Below are positions 17,447 through 26,230 of a stretch of 64,000 nucleotides of DNA, in pieces. The DNA comes from CBDESM01 sp965205165. Its GTDB lineage: Bacteria; Chloroflexota; Dehalococcoidia; Bin125. The DNA is taken from assembly GCA_965205165.1 (NCBI GenBank), contig OZ242037.1, positions 1,860,001 through 1,924,000 on the forward strand. Direction: 5' to 3'. How positions within the stretch are numbered: position 1 is the stretch's first letter; each line of letters starts with the position of its first letter. The translations under genes were made by a program, and so were the position numbers. Below the pieces are notes generated by a model. That model saw nothing but the letters and a program-made list of their open reading frames with translations. It did not search any database and had not been told where the DNA came from.

Positions 17447-19180
17447 CTAGTCCTCCACCTTCGCCTGCGCGGCCGGGCGCGTCGCCCCGCCTCCGCCGCG
17501 GGCCGGGCCGTGCCCGCCGCCCTCCGCCTCCAGCTCCGCCAGCTGCTTGGCGAAGCGGATGTCGAACAGCGGCCGCTCCGAGCGGATCTCCGGCAGCGAA
17601 TCGAAATTGTGCGCCGGCGGCGGCGAACTCGTCGCCCACTCCAGCGTCGTCCCCTCCCACGGGTCGTCCGACGCCCGCTCGCCCCACTTCAGCGAGTAGA
17701 AGATGTTGAACAGGAAGATCAGCATCGCCACCGCCGACACGAACGCGCCGATCGTCGTGATCGTGTTCATCAGCTCCCAGCCCGGGTTGGCCGCGTAGTC
17801 GTTGATCCGCCGCGGCATCCCGTCCAGCCCCAGCAGCAGCTGGGTGAAGAAGATCACGTTCACCCCGATGAACAGCAGCCAGAAATGCAGCTTGCCCAGC
17901 CCCTCGTTGAGGAACTTCCCGAACATCTTCGGGAACCAGTAGTAGCAGCCCGCGATGAACCCGAACGTCGCCGCGATCGACATCGTGTAGTGGAAGTGCC
18001 CCACCACGAAATAGGTGTCGTGCAGCGCGAAATCGACCGGCACCGCCGCGTGGAAGACCCCCGTGATGCCTCCGATCAGGAACAGCATCAGGAAGCCCAC
18101 GCTGAACAGCATCGCCGTCGGGAAGACGTTGGACCCGCGCCACATTGTCGCGATCCAGTTGAACATCTTCACCCCCGTGGGCACCGCGATCAGGAACGTC
18201 GCGCCCATGAAGAACGGCAGGAAGACGCCGCCCGTGGTGAACATGTGGTGCGCCCAGACGATGAAGCCGAGCAGCCCGATCCCGACCAAGGCCAGCACCA
18301 TCGAGCGGTAGCCGAACACCGGCCGCCGCGTGAACACCCCGAACACGTCCGACACGATCCCCATCGCCGGCAGGATCATGATGTAGACGGCCGGGTGCGA
18401 GTAGAACCAGAACAGGTTCTGCCAGAGCAGCGGCTGCCCGCCTTGGCTCGGCTCGAAGATCGCCCCCTCCGCCCCGTTGCGGTCGATGAAGCCCAGCACC
18501 AGCGCCGCCGCCAGCACCGGCGTCGACAGCAGGATCAGCAGCCCCGTCACCAGCGTCGTCCACGTGAACAGCGGCAGCCGCCACATCGTCATCCCCGGCG
18601 CCCGCATCTTGAAGATCGTGACGAGGAAATTGACCGAGCCGAAGATCGAGGCCTGCCCCAGCAGGATCACCCCGATCAGCCACATGTCCATCCCCGCGCC
18701 GGGCGGCTCCGCGTTGGGCCCGCTGTCCAGCGTGATCGGCGGGTACGCCGTCCAGCCGGCCGAGGCCGAGCCGCCGTCCACCGCGAAGGAGAGCGCCAGC
18801 ATCACGCCCCCGAAGAGGAAAATCCAGTAGGACAGCGCGTTGATCCGCGGGAACGCCATGTCCAGCGCGCCGATCTGCAGCGGCATCGAGTAGTTCATGA
18901 ACGCCGCGCCGACCGGCAGCAGGAAGAGGAAGATCATGATGCTGCCGTGCATCGTGAAGATCTGGTTGTAGGTCTCGGCCGAGATCAACGTGCCGGTTTC
19001 GGCCAGTTCGGTGCGGAGCACGAGCGAGAAGGCCATGCCGACCAAGCCGAAGGCCGCGGCCGTCCAGAGGTACATGATCCCGATCTTCTTGTGGTCGACC
19101 GTGGTCAGCCACTCGAGGATCCAGCGCCAAGCGCCGGCGCCCGCATAGGGGGCGGCCTGGGCTCCTGCGATGGTTGCCAT
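17447..19180 (-). CDS. ctaD: Cytochrome c oxidase subunit I
   Basis: The 577-residue catalytic subunit of the aa3 oxidase carries all heme and copper ligands: His78 and His397 for heme a, His395 for heme a3, and His262, His311 and His312 for CuB, with Tyr266 available for the His-Tyr cross-link. Residues 260-266 read YSHPAVY, so the glutamate of A1 oxidases is replaced by the Tyr-Ser pair of the A2 subfamily. The D-channel entry GALDMAFPR (Asp107) is kept. The start at 19180 has a strong GGAGGAGG. The C-terminal 60 residues are polar and variable. Confidence 0.97.
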   Translation of the reverse strand: MATIAGAQAAPYAGAGAWRWILEWLTTVDHKKIGIMYLWTAAAFGLVGMAFSLVLRTELAETGTLISAETYNQIFTMHGSIMIFLFLLPVGAAFMNYSMPLQIGALDMAFPRINALSYWIFLFGGVMLALSFAVDGGSASAGWTAYPPITLDSGPNAEPPGAGMDMWLIGVILLGQASIFGSVNFLVTIFKMRAPGMTMWRLPLFTWTTLVTGLLILLSTPVLAAALVLGFIDRNGAEGAIFEPSQGGQPLLWQNLFWFYSHPAVYIMILPAMGIVSDVFGVFTRRPVFGYRSMVLALVGIGLLGFIVWAHHMFTTGGVFLPFFMGATFLIAVPTGVKMFNWIATMWRGSNVFPTAMLFSVGFLMLFLIGGITGVFHAAVPVDFALHDTYFVVGHFHYTMSIAATFGFIAGCYYWFPKMFGKFLNEGLGKLHFWLLFIGVNVIFFTQLLLGLDGMPRRINDYAANPGWELMNTITTIGAFVSAVAMLIFLFNIFYSLKWGERASDDPWEGTTLEWATSSPPPAHNFDSLPEIRSERPLFDIRFAKQLAELEAEGGGHGPARGGGGATRPAAQAKVED

Positions 19181-19216
19181 CTCGCTCCTCCTCCGTGCGG
19201 TCCGCGGGCCGCCCCG

Positions 19217-20608
19217 CTATCCGCCGGCCTCGATCAGCTCGGCGAGCTTGCTGGGGAACACCTCGTCCTCCGGCGGGCGCGGCTGAGTCTGCAGCCAGGC
19301 GTAGATGTCGGCGATCCCCTCGTCGCTGACCTGCTCGGGCGTGAACGGCAACATTATCTCCAGCGGCTCGCGGTACTGCTGGATCACCCGCTCGTACGGC
19401 ACGACCGTTTGGGCGATGGTCGGGCCGACCCCGCCCTCGCCGATGTCGCCGTGGCAGGAGTTGCAGCCGAGTTCGAAGAAGAGCCCCTGCCCGTTGACCG
19501 GGTTGCCGACCGCGCCTTCTTCCACCGGCGCTTCTTCCTCGCCGCCGAAGTCGCCCTCGACCGGCTCGGGCGCGGCCGGCGTCTCCTCGACCAGCCAAGC
19601 GTCATAACCGGCGCGCGGAAGGGCGCGGACCGTGAAGATCATCCGCGAGTGGTCGCGGCCGCAGAATTCCGCGCACTGGCTCGCGTATTCGCCGGCCTCG
19701 GTCACGTTGACCCACATCGTCTGCACCCGCCCCGGCACCGCGTCGAGCTTGTACAGGAACTGCGGCGTGTAGAAGGCGTGCAGCACGTCCGCGCTGGCGA
19801 TGTTGAAGCGGATCGTGGTGCCCACGGGAACCGTCACGACCGGCGTGTTCTCGGCCGCTTGCAGCCGGTTCTCGACAATCGTGTCCGTGCCGTTGAACAC
19901 GCGCATGATCGCCTCACCGCGGCGGTGCGAGATCGGCACCGTCCCGTTCACCGCGCGCTGGACCGTGATCACGTCACCCTCCCGGCCGGTGACGCGCATG
20001 TGCTCTACCCCCATCTTGAGGGTCATGAAGTTGACCACGAGCGACGGATCGGAGATGCGGATCTGGTCCTCTTCCGGGTTGTTGGAGAGGGATTCGGACA
20101 AGGTCGCGCCCAGCGGCGTCGCGTAGTTGAAGGCCCAGGCCCATTGGCGCCCCAGCACGTCGACCTCGACGTACTCCTCGCCCTCGTCGGCCGCGGATTG
20201 GATGTCCTCGAGCACCGCCAGCGAGCCGAAGAACAGCGCCACCACGATCACCAGCGGAATCGCCGTCCAGAGGAACTCCGCCAAGTTGTTGTGCGCCACC
20301 TGGGTCGGGAATTCGTCTGCCGACTTGCGCCGGTAGCGGAAGACGACCCAGAGGATCATCGCCTCGACGATCACGAAGACGGCGACCCCGATGCCGAGTA
20401 CGACGAAGAAGAGGATGCGGATGTCTTCTCCCTGCTCGCTCACCGCGGGCGGCAGCGAGACCTGCGCGAACGCGCCCGGAACCAAGGACGCGCCGCCCAG
20501 CGCGAGGCCGGCGAAGACCGCCCATGCGACGGCGAAGATCGCCGTGAGCCGGGCGATCCGCGATCGCGCCAGCGCCATCCGGAGGTTCCCTGCCGCTCGT
20601 CCCGCCAT
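19217..20608 (-). CDS. ctaC: Cytochrome c oxidase subunit II with fused cytochrome c
   Basis: The 463-residue protein has a signal region, two membrane helices (about 62-92 and 112-134), a cupredoxin domain with all CuA ligands (His277, Cys312, Glu314, Cys316, His320, Met323) and a C-terminal cytochrome c with CNSCH at 382-386 and a likely axial Met419. It is therefore a caa3-type subunit II that accepts electrons directly. Between the aromatic motif RQWAWAFNY (155-162) and the usual VPVGTTIRF (260) is an extra stretch of about 90 residues not found in ordinary subunit II. It precedes ctaD by 36 nt. Confidence 0.95.
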   Translation of the reverse strand: MAGRAAGNLRMALARSRIARLTAIFAVAWAVFAGLALGGASLVPGAFAQVSLPPAVSEQGEDIRILFFVVLGIGVAVFVIVEAMILWVVFRYRRKSADEFPTQVAHNNLAEFLWTAIPLVIVVALFFGSLAVLEDIQSAADEGEEYVEVDVLGRQWAWAFNYATPLGATLSESLSNNPEEDQIRISDPSLVVNFMTLKMGVEHMRVTGREGDVITVQRAVNGTVPISHRRGEAIMRVFNGTDTIVENRLQAAENTPVVTVPVGTTIRFNIASADVLHAFYTPQFLYKLDAVPGRVQTMWVNVTEAGEYASQCAEFCGRDHSRMIFTVRALPRAGYDAWLVEETPAAPEPVEGDFGGEEEAPVEEGAVGNPVNGQGLFFELGCNSCHGDIGEGGVGPTIAQTVVPYERVIQQYREPLEIMLPFTPEQVSDEGIADIYAWLQTQPRPPEDEVFPSKLAELIEAGG

Positions 20609-20616
20609 GGCCGCCC

Positions 20617-21759
20617 CTAACCTGCGCCTTCTTCAGTCGCCGTCAGCGACGGCGCTTCGCCGTGATCATGGTGCTCCTCATGCGCCGGTTCCTCGAACGC
20701 CTTGATGTCCTCGAAGAACCAGCCTGCGCCGCCATAAACGATCAGGGTGATGCCCGCGCCGAGCAGCTCGGCCGGGAAGACCGCGCCCAGCCCCGTGAGG
20801 ATCAGGCCGAGCGCGAAGATGATCGGCGAGAGGCTCGGCGGCGGCATGTGAATGCCCGGCGGCACCGGCGGCGCACCCGGCATCACCTCGAGCGGATTCT
20901 GGCGGAATTCAGCTGGCCCGCCGGCCTCGTAGTAGCTCATGTCCTCGGTGAACCAGCGCAGCGCCGAAACCCCGATCAGGGCGATCCCGACGCCCAGCAG
21001 CTCGCCCGGGAAGATCGCGCCCAGCCCCGTCACGATCAGCCCCGCGGCGAACAGCAGCGGAGCCAAGCTGGGCGGCGGCAGGTGCGTCGAATGGTCGTCG
21101 TGCTCCGCCCCCTCGTGGCCCGCCTCCCCATGCTCCGGCTCGCCGGACGGCAGCGCCAGCACGGCCGGCGGCTCCGGCGCGGGCAGCGCCTCCGTCGGCA
21201 CGTCGCCGACGCGGGAGCCGGGCAGCGGCTGCAGGTAGTGCTGGAAGACCCCGGCCCGCTCCGGCCGGTAGGACATCGGCTTCAGCGCGTTGGGCAGCAG
21301 CGCCGCGATCGGCTTGAACAGATCCGGCCCCAGGTAGGCCTCCTCGATCTCGATCCCGAAGGCGGCCGGGCGCTGCCGCCAGATCATCAGCTTGTGCGGC
21401 CGGATCCCGTGCATCCGCAGCAGCCGCTGCGCCAGCGCCGCCTGCCCCATCGGCACGTAGAGCACCAGCGGCGCCGCCTTGGCCAACGGCGCCCAGCGCT
21501 CCACCGCCACCTCGTTCGTCACCTCGTGGGCCAGCGCGAGATCCCCGGCCAGCGCCACGAAATGGCCCGGCTCGTCCGTCACCACGATGTCCGGATACAG
21601 CCAGCCGCGGCCCTTCACCTGCACGCCCATCTGACGGGTCGGGAAATTCATCGCCGCCTCGCGGTCGGGGAACTCGCCGTTCGGGTAGGCGTAGCGCGCC
21701 TCCAGGATCTGCTGGAGGACGGCGCCGCGGGTGGCCCGTGCTGCCTCAGTCGTGGGCAT
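20617..21759 (-). CDS. Fusion of a nuclease-like domain to duplicated oxidase subunit IV-like modules
   Basis: The 380-residue protein starts with about 160 residues resembling a PD-(D/E)xK-fold domain (YPDIVVTDEPG, AHEVTNEVAVERW, then a PLVLYVPMG strand), without a clear full catalytic set. The C-terminal half contains two tandem copies of a two-helix membrane module (HLPPPSLAPLLFAAG to RWFTED, and HMPPPSLSPIIFALG to GWFFED), each like a bacterial oxidase subunit IV. A His/Glu-rich linker lies before the first, and the protein ends with a His-rich tail. It sits directly before ctaC (8 nt gap), so a structural or assembly role in the oxidase is likely. The nuclease-like assignment is tentative. 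Confidence 0.6.
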   Translation of the reverse strand: MPTTEAARATRGAVLQQILEARYAYPNGEFPDREAAMNFPTRQMGVQVKGRGWLYPDIVVTDEPGHFVALAGDLALAHEVTNEVAVERWAPLAKAAPLVLYVPMGQAALAQRLLRMHGIRPHKLMIWRQRPAAFGIEIEEAYLGPDLFKPIAALLPNALKPMSYRPERAGVFQHYLQPLPGSRVGDVPTEALPAPEPPAVLALPSGEPEHGEAGHEGAEHDDHSTHLPPPSLAPLLFAAGLIVTGLGAIFPGELLGVGIALIGVSALRWFTEDMSYYEAGGPAEFRQNPLEVMPGAPPVPPGIHMPPPSLSPIIFALGLILTGLGAVFPAELLGAGITLIVYGGAGWFFEDIKAFEEPAHEEHHDHGEAPSLTATEEGAG

Positions 21760-21839
21760 CGATGGACGCGCTCCTCGTTCGCGCTGGGCTGCTCTGCGCA
21801 GTGTTCACCATCGCGGGGACTCGCTCAACAGGAACCGGG

Positions 21840-23012
21840 TCAATTCGCGCCGACGGAGCGGGGCTCCTGGCCGACCGGGATGTAGCGCGGGCGGTAGATC
21901 GCCACCCCCCTGCCGTTGCGCGCGTGCAGCCGCTCGTCCACGATCTGCGCCCCGATCCCCGCAATCCGCGACCACCCGAACAGCGTCGTGTAGTAGTCCG
22001 GATCCGTGAAGCCCAGCGCGTGGACCAGGCTGCCGGAGACCAGATCGACGTTGGGGTAGGGGTTCGAGACCTTGGGGTTCTCCTTGAGCACCGTGGTGCC
22101 GGCCTCGCGCACCGCCTTCACCACCCGGAACCAGTGCGCGTCCGGGCAGAGCTCCTCGCCCAGCGCCAGCTGCACCTTCGCCCGCGGGTCCTCCTCCCGC
22201 AGCACCGCGTGGCCGAAGCCGAAGATCAGCCCGCCGTCCGCCATCCGCTTGCGCAGGATCGCCTCCGCCTCCGCCACGTCGGGCGAGTTGATCTCGCGCA
22301 CCATCTTGAAGCAGTCCTGGTTGGCCATCCCGTGGCGCGGTCCGGCCAGCCCGTTCATCGCCGAGACCATCGACTGGTACATGTCGGCCAGCCCGCTCGC
22401 CACCGCGCGGCCGGTGAAGGTCGAGAGGTTGCCCCCGCCGTGGTCCGCGTGCAGCACGTAGTAGACCGAGAGCAGGCGGGTCAGCGCCGCCGGATCGGCA
22501 TCGGGCATGCCCAGCATGTTGACGAAATTGGCCACGTAGCCGCGCTCCGGCTCCGACTCGATCAGCGGGCCCCAGCCCTCGCGCAGCCGGAAAATCGCCG
22601 CCAGCACGGCCGGAATGCGGGCGATCAGGTTGAGCGCGTCCTCTTCGTAATCCCCCGTCTTGCCGGCCATCCCCAAGATCTGGATCGCGGCCACGAACTG
22701 GTCCATCGGGTGCGCCCCCGGCGGGAAGGCGCGGATCGCGTCGAAGACGGATTCGGGCACGTCGGAGCGGCGGGCGATGTCCTCCGCCACGCCGTTCCGC
22801 TCCTCGTCCGTGGGCAGCCGCTTGCGGAAGAGCAGGTGGATGATGTCCTCCGCCGGCATGTGGGCCAGCTCGGCGATCGGGTAGCCGACGTAGGAGACCC
22901 CCTCCTGCGGGTCCACGTAGCTCGTGCCGAGCGTGCCGACCGGGTAGCCGCGCAGCCCCGTGTCGAGCTGGTCCTTGGTGATCGTGAACTCGATGTCGGG
23001 CAGGTCGGACAT
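21840..23012 (-). CDS. gltA: Citrate synthase
   Basis: The 390-residue enzyme condenses oxaloacetate and acetyl-CoA into citrate. The catalytic residues are in place: His227 in GPRHGMANQ, His268 in FGFGHAV and Asp323 in NVDLVSG, with LHADHGGGNLSTF just before. The usual Arg after the second catalytic His (FGHRVY) is Ala here. The sequence is of the mitochondrial-like or Si-type. A GAGAGGTG precedes the ATG. It leads into the oxidase cluster after an 80 bp gap, linking TCA cycle entry and respiration. Confidence 0.93.
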   Translation of the reverse strand: MSDLPDIEFTITKDQLDTGLRGYPVGTLGTSYVDPQEGVSYVGYPIAELAHMPAEDIIHLLFRKRLPTDEERNGVAEDIARRSDVPESVFDAIRAFPPGAHPMDQFVAAIQILGMAGKTGDYEEDALNLIARIPAVLAAIFRLREGWGPLIESEPERGYVANFVNMLGMPDADPAALTRLLSVYYVLHADHGGGNLSTFTGRAVASGLADMYQSMVSAMNGLAGPRHGMANQDCFKMVREINSPDVAEAEAILRKRMADGGLIFGFGHAVLREEDPRAKVQLALGEELCPDAHWFRVVKAVREAGTTVLKENPKVSNPYPNVDLVSGSLVHALGFTDPDYYTTLFGWSRIAGIGAQIVDERLHARNGRGVAIYRPRYIPVGQEPRSVGAN

Positions 23013-23070
23013 TGGGTCACCTCTCGGCGGGCGCGGAACGCGCCGGAACGGCTGCTGGATGCGTGCGGAG

Positions 23071-24018
23071 CTAGCCCTCCACGGCGACCACGCGGAAGCG
23101 GATGGTGCCGCGCGGCGCTTCGATTACGACTTGCGAACCGGCGGATTTGTCGAACAGTCCCCGGCCCATCGGGCTCTCGATCGAGATCCGGCGGGCGGCG
23201 GCGTCGACCTCCGTCGGGCCGACCAGAGTGTACTCCTCGATCCGCTCCGGCTCGCGGTCCAGCAGCGCCACCTTCACGGTGCTGCCGACGTGCGCGCGCC
23301 CCGTCGCCACCCCCTCCGTCACCACAGCGTGCGCGATCTGGTACTCCAGCTCGTCGATCCGCCCCTTCAGCCGCTCTTGGTACTCGCGGGCCGCCTCCAG
23401 CGGCGCGTTCTCGCGGATGTCCTTGTCCTCCCGCGCCTGCGCCACCGCCTGCACCGCCCGAGGCATCTCCGCCTGCAGCTGCTCCAGATCGGCGTTCATC
23501 TTCTTCAAGCCCTCTTCCGTGACGTCGAACCGCACCCCTGCCTCATGCACCGCCTGCGCCTGCCGCTTGCCCGGCTGCGCCCGCCGGATGCGGATGTTGT
23601 TGCCCAGGTTCGTGTCCGTCAGCGACCGCTCCTTCCAGCAGAAGCGCAGGAAGTCCTTGACCGGCTGCAGCCGCTCCAGCACATCCGTCGCGTTCGAGCC
23701 GACCACCTCCTGGTAGGCCGTCATCTGATGCGGCGTCAGCTCCCCGATCGGCACGCTCGGGGTCACGTACGAGACGAACTGGGTGACCGCCACCCGCGCC
23801 TCGCGGCTCAGCTCCTCCGGCTCCAGCCCCCGCTTCCGCCGCACCGCCGAACGCTCCTCGCACCAGTCGAAGTAGTCCAGCACCGCCTCGCCCACGCGCA
23901 CCGCCCCGTCTTCGAAGCCGCCCGCCGCCCCCTCGACGATGTCCTCGTCGGCGCCCGCGGGCGCCGCCTCTTCGATGATCTCCTCGGCCGTCGCTTCGAC
24001 TACTGCCGTCTCTGCCAT
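23071..24018 (-). CDS. GreA/GreB-type elongation factor with an extra N-terminal helical domain
   Basis: The last 165 residues of this 315-residue protein are a GreA/GreB factor: a coiled-coil N-terminal hairpin (VTEEGLKKMNADLEQLQ) with acidic tip residues in AREDKDIRENAPL, followed by the FKBP-like C-terminal domain with SPMGRGLFDKSAG. It rescues backtracked RNA polymerase by stimulating transcript cleavage. The first 150 residues are unusual: an acidic tail and then a helical domain (DYFDWCEERS, FLRFCWKERS) reminiscent of the SAM-like core-binding domain of tyrosine recombinases. The start at 24018 (MAETAVV) is chosen since sequence further upstream is poorly protein-like. Confidence 0.8.
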   Translation of the reverse strand: MAETAVVEATAEEIIEEAAPAGADEDIVEGAAGGFEDGAVRVGEAVLDYFDWCEERSAVRRKRGLEPEELSREARVAVTQFVSYVTPSVPIGELTPHQMTAYQEVVGSNATDVLERLQPVKDFLRFCWKERSLTDTNLGNNIRIRRAQPGKRQAQAVHEAGVRFDVTEEGLKKMNADLEQLQAEMPRAVQAVAQAREDKDIRENAPLEAAREYQERLKGRIDELEYQIAHAVVTEGVATGRAHVGSTVKVALLDREPERIEEYTLVGPTEVDAAARRISIESPMGRGLFDKSAGSQVVIEAPRGTIRFRVVAVEG

Positions 24019-24106
24019 CGCTCGCGCTCCGCAATCCCGCGCCGCCCCCCGCGGGGACGCGCACGCGCCCGGCGGGGCCGCACGCCCCGCTGCTGATCCT
24101 GCCCCC

Positions 24107-24112
24107 ATTCTA
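24107..24112 (-). promoter_or_regulatory. Candidate -10 of the greA-like gene
   Basis: TAGAAT on the minus strand would give a leader of about 80 nt ahead of the ATG at 24018. No clear -35 is present. It lies back to back with the leaderless -10 of rsmG. Confidence 0.3.
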
Positions 24113-24158
24113 CCCGCACCGCGGCGCCCCCCGCGTTATGGCGAGCGGGCGCATTGCA

Positions 24159-24164
24159 TACGCT
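24159..24164 (+). promoter_or_regulatory. -10 hexamer of a leaderless promoter (rsmG)
   Basis: TACGCT ends 6 nt before the ATG at 24171. This favours 24171 over the further upstream in-frame ATG at 24138. Confidence 0.4.
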
Positions 24165-24170
24165 TGGCGC

Positions 24171-24992
24171 ATGGGAACCGAACGCGGAAATCTGCGCGCC
24201 CGCATCGACGCGGAGCTGCCCGGCGCACCGCCCGGTGCGGAACGGGAACTCCTGGCCGCGCGCCTGGCCGCCTGGCTCGACGCGCTGCTCGACCAGCCGG
24301 CAAACCTGACCGCCGCAACGGATGCCGAAGCCGCCGTGGCGAAGCACGTAGCCGAGCCCCTTGCGGCCTGGCGGCTGGTGCGCGATGAGATCGAGATCCC
24401 CGAAGGCCCGATGATCGACGTGGGCAGCGGCAACGGCGCGCCCGGTCTCCCGATCGCCCTGTCCGAAGCGCCCCGCCCCGCGGCCCTGCTCGACTCGAGG
24501 AAGCGCGCCGCCGATTTCCTCCGCCGGATGCCCGCGCTCTTGGACGCCCCGCAAATCCAGGCGGTCGAAGAACGCGCCGAAACCGCAGCCCACGGCGCCC
24601 TCCGCGAGCATTTCGCCGTCGCAGTCACCCGCGCCGCCGCAAAGCCCGAAATCGTCCTGGAACTGCTGCTCCCCTTCCTGCAAGAGGGCGGGATCGGCAT
24701 CGCGATGATCGGCGAAGGCGCAGATCGGGCGTTCCTGCACTCAGCCGCCGCCCAGCTCGGCGGCGAGCTGCTTGCCGCGCCGCTGGACGAAGGCCTGATC
24801 GTGGCCCGCAAGCTCCGGCCGACCCCGGCGAAGCACCCCCGCCGCTGGGCTTCGATGAGGCGGCGCCCGATCGCCGGGCCGCCGCTGGAGCCGTTCTGCC
24901 GCGGCAATGCCAAGATCAGCTGGACGCGGCATCCCGGCTTGGACGTGCTCCGGACCCGTAACGAGCCGGCGAGGATGCAGTGGGGCGGTTGA
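24171..24992 (+). CDS. rsmG: 16S rRNA (guanine527-N7)-methyltransferase
   Basis: The 273-residue protein has the RsmG/GidB pattern: an N-terminal helix with NLTAATDAEAAVAKH, the SAM-binding glycine loop MIDVGSGNGAPGLPIAL, and a conserved TRAAAKPEIVLEL segment. It methylates N7 of G527 in 16S rRNA using SAM. It has a C-terminal extension of about 50 basic residues beyond the usual RsmG length of roughly 210-240. The gene overlaps the first MFS gene by 13 nt. Confidence 0.9.
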   Translation: MGTERGNLRARIDAELPGAPPGAERELLAARLAAWLDALLDQPANLTAATDAEAAVAKHVAEPLAAWRLVRDEIEIPEGPMIDVGSGNGAPGLPIALSEAPRPAALLDSRKRAADFLRRMPALLDAPQIQAVEERAETAAHGALREHFAVAVTRAAAKPEIVLELLLPFLQEGGIGIAMIGEGADRAFLHSAAAQLGGELLAAPLDEGLIVARKLRPTPAKHPRRWASMRRRPIAGPPLEPFCRGNAKISWTRHPGLDVLRTRNEPARMQWGG

Positions 24993-26230
24993 TCCGAGGA
25001 CCGGTCCGCTTGGAACGAAGCCTCTCCCGCAACATCGCGGTCTTCTACGCCCTCCAAGTCGTCACCGGCTTCTTCATCTGGGCGCCGGTTTGGATCCTCT
25101 ATCTGACCGAAAGCCGCGGGCTGTCGCTGGGCCAGGTCGCGGCGATGGAGGCGGCACTCTCGGTCGCCGTGATCGCGGGGGAAGTGCCGACCGGCGCGGT
25201 GGCCGACCGCTGGGGGCGGCGTGCGTCGCTGGCCTTGGGCTGGTTCGGCTACGGCGGCGCGGCGCTGCTCTTCGGCCTCGCCGCTTCCTTTCCCCTGCTC
25301 GTCCTCTCCTTCGCCGCAATGGGCCTGTCCTGGTCGCTCGTGACCGGGGCCGCGCCGGCGCTGCTCTACGACACCCTGCGGGCGGGCGGTGAAGAGGCTC
25401 GCTACGAGCGGCATTTGGGCCGCGCCGAAGCGGGCACGCAGGCCTCGGCGCTGGCCGCGATCATGCTCGCCGGGCCGCTGGCCTCCGCCGTCGGTCTCCA
25501 AGGCGTCGTGCTGGCCGGATCCTTCACCTTGATCGCCGGCGGCTGCGTCGCGCTGCTGCTGCGCGAACCGCCGCGCGGGGACGACGCGGCCGCCCGCCCG
25601 CGCCAGCGCTACCTCGCCATCCTGCGCGAGGGCATCGCCATCGCCCTGCGGCGGCGGCCGATCCTCTGGCTGATCTGCTTCGCCTCGATCTCGCTGGCCG
25701 TGCTCGAACTGCCCGGACACCTCTTCCAACTGTTCCTCCACGACCACGGCATCCTGCCCGACGAGGGGCTCGCCGACGGCGCGCTCTTCTCCGCTTGGTG
25801 GATCCCGCTGACCGCGGGCGGCCTGATCGGCTCGCTGCTGGCCGCGCCGCTGGCCGCACGGCTCGGCGACGGCCGCGCACTGCCGGCCGCGATCGCGATC
25901 GGGCTGGCCGCCTACTTCGCGATCGCCGCAAGCGACCGCCTCGCCCTTGTCGCCGCGGTCGCCGCCGCGGAGGCGTCCCGCTCCGCGGCCCGGCCGATCG
26001 CTTACGGCTACATCAACCGCCGCATCGACTCGGCGCGACGGGCGACCGTGCTCTCCGTCTTCGAGCTGGCCATGGGCGCGGCCTGGTTCACGGTCATCCT
26101 CGCCGTGGTGCCGCTGGTCGACCGCATGCCGCTGCAATCGGCGCATGGCGTCGCGCTGGCCGTCCTCTGCGGCGCGGGCATCCCGCTCGGCCTGCTCTGG
26201 GCCCGCGCCCAGCGGAACGCCGCCGCATGA
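24980..26230 (+). CDS. MFS transporter, paralogue 1 of 3
   Basis: The 416-residue protein has about 12 membrane segments. The MFS motif A lies in the loop after the second helix (GAVADRWGRRASL), and the second half contains YINRRIDSARRATVLSVFEL, which recurs in paralogue 3. It starts at GTG 24980, inside the rsmG end. The family context suggests a drug or metabolite exporter; the substrate is unknown. It is the first of three tandem paralogues, all sharing the N-terminal FFIWAPVW or FFIWLPVW block and the EVP-GAVADRWGRR motif. Confidence 0.88.
   Translation: MGRLIRGPVRLERSLSRNIAVFYALQVVTGFFIWAPVWILYLTESRGLSLGQVAAMEAALSVAVIAGEVPTGAVADRWGRRASLALGWFGYGGAALLFGLAASFPLLVLSFAAMGLSWSLVTGAAPALLYDTLRAGGEEARYERHLGRAEAGTQASALAAIMLAGPLASAVGLQGVVLAGSFTLIAGGCVALLLREPPRGDDAAARPRQRYLAILREGIAIALRRRPILWLICFASISLAVLELPGHLFQLFLHDHGILPDEGLADGALFSAWWIPLTAGGLIGSLLAAPLAARLGDGRALPAAIAIGLAAYFAIAASDRLALVAAVAAAEASRSAARPIAYGYINRRIDSARRATVLSVFELAMGAAWFTVILAVVPLVDRMPLQSAHGVALAVLCGAGIPLGLLWARAQRNAAA

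Noticed and set aside
15777..20620. Two frames longer than 1200 codons on opposite strands over the oxidase genes
   Set aside because: Both are shadows of the clear cta genes; their translations are low-complexity His/Arg/Asp-rich.
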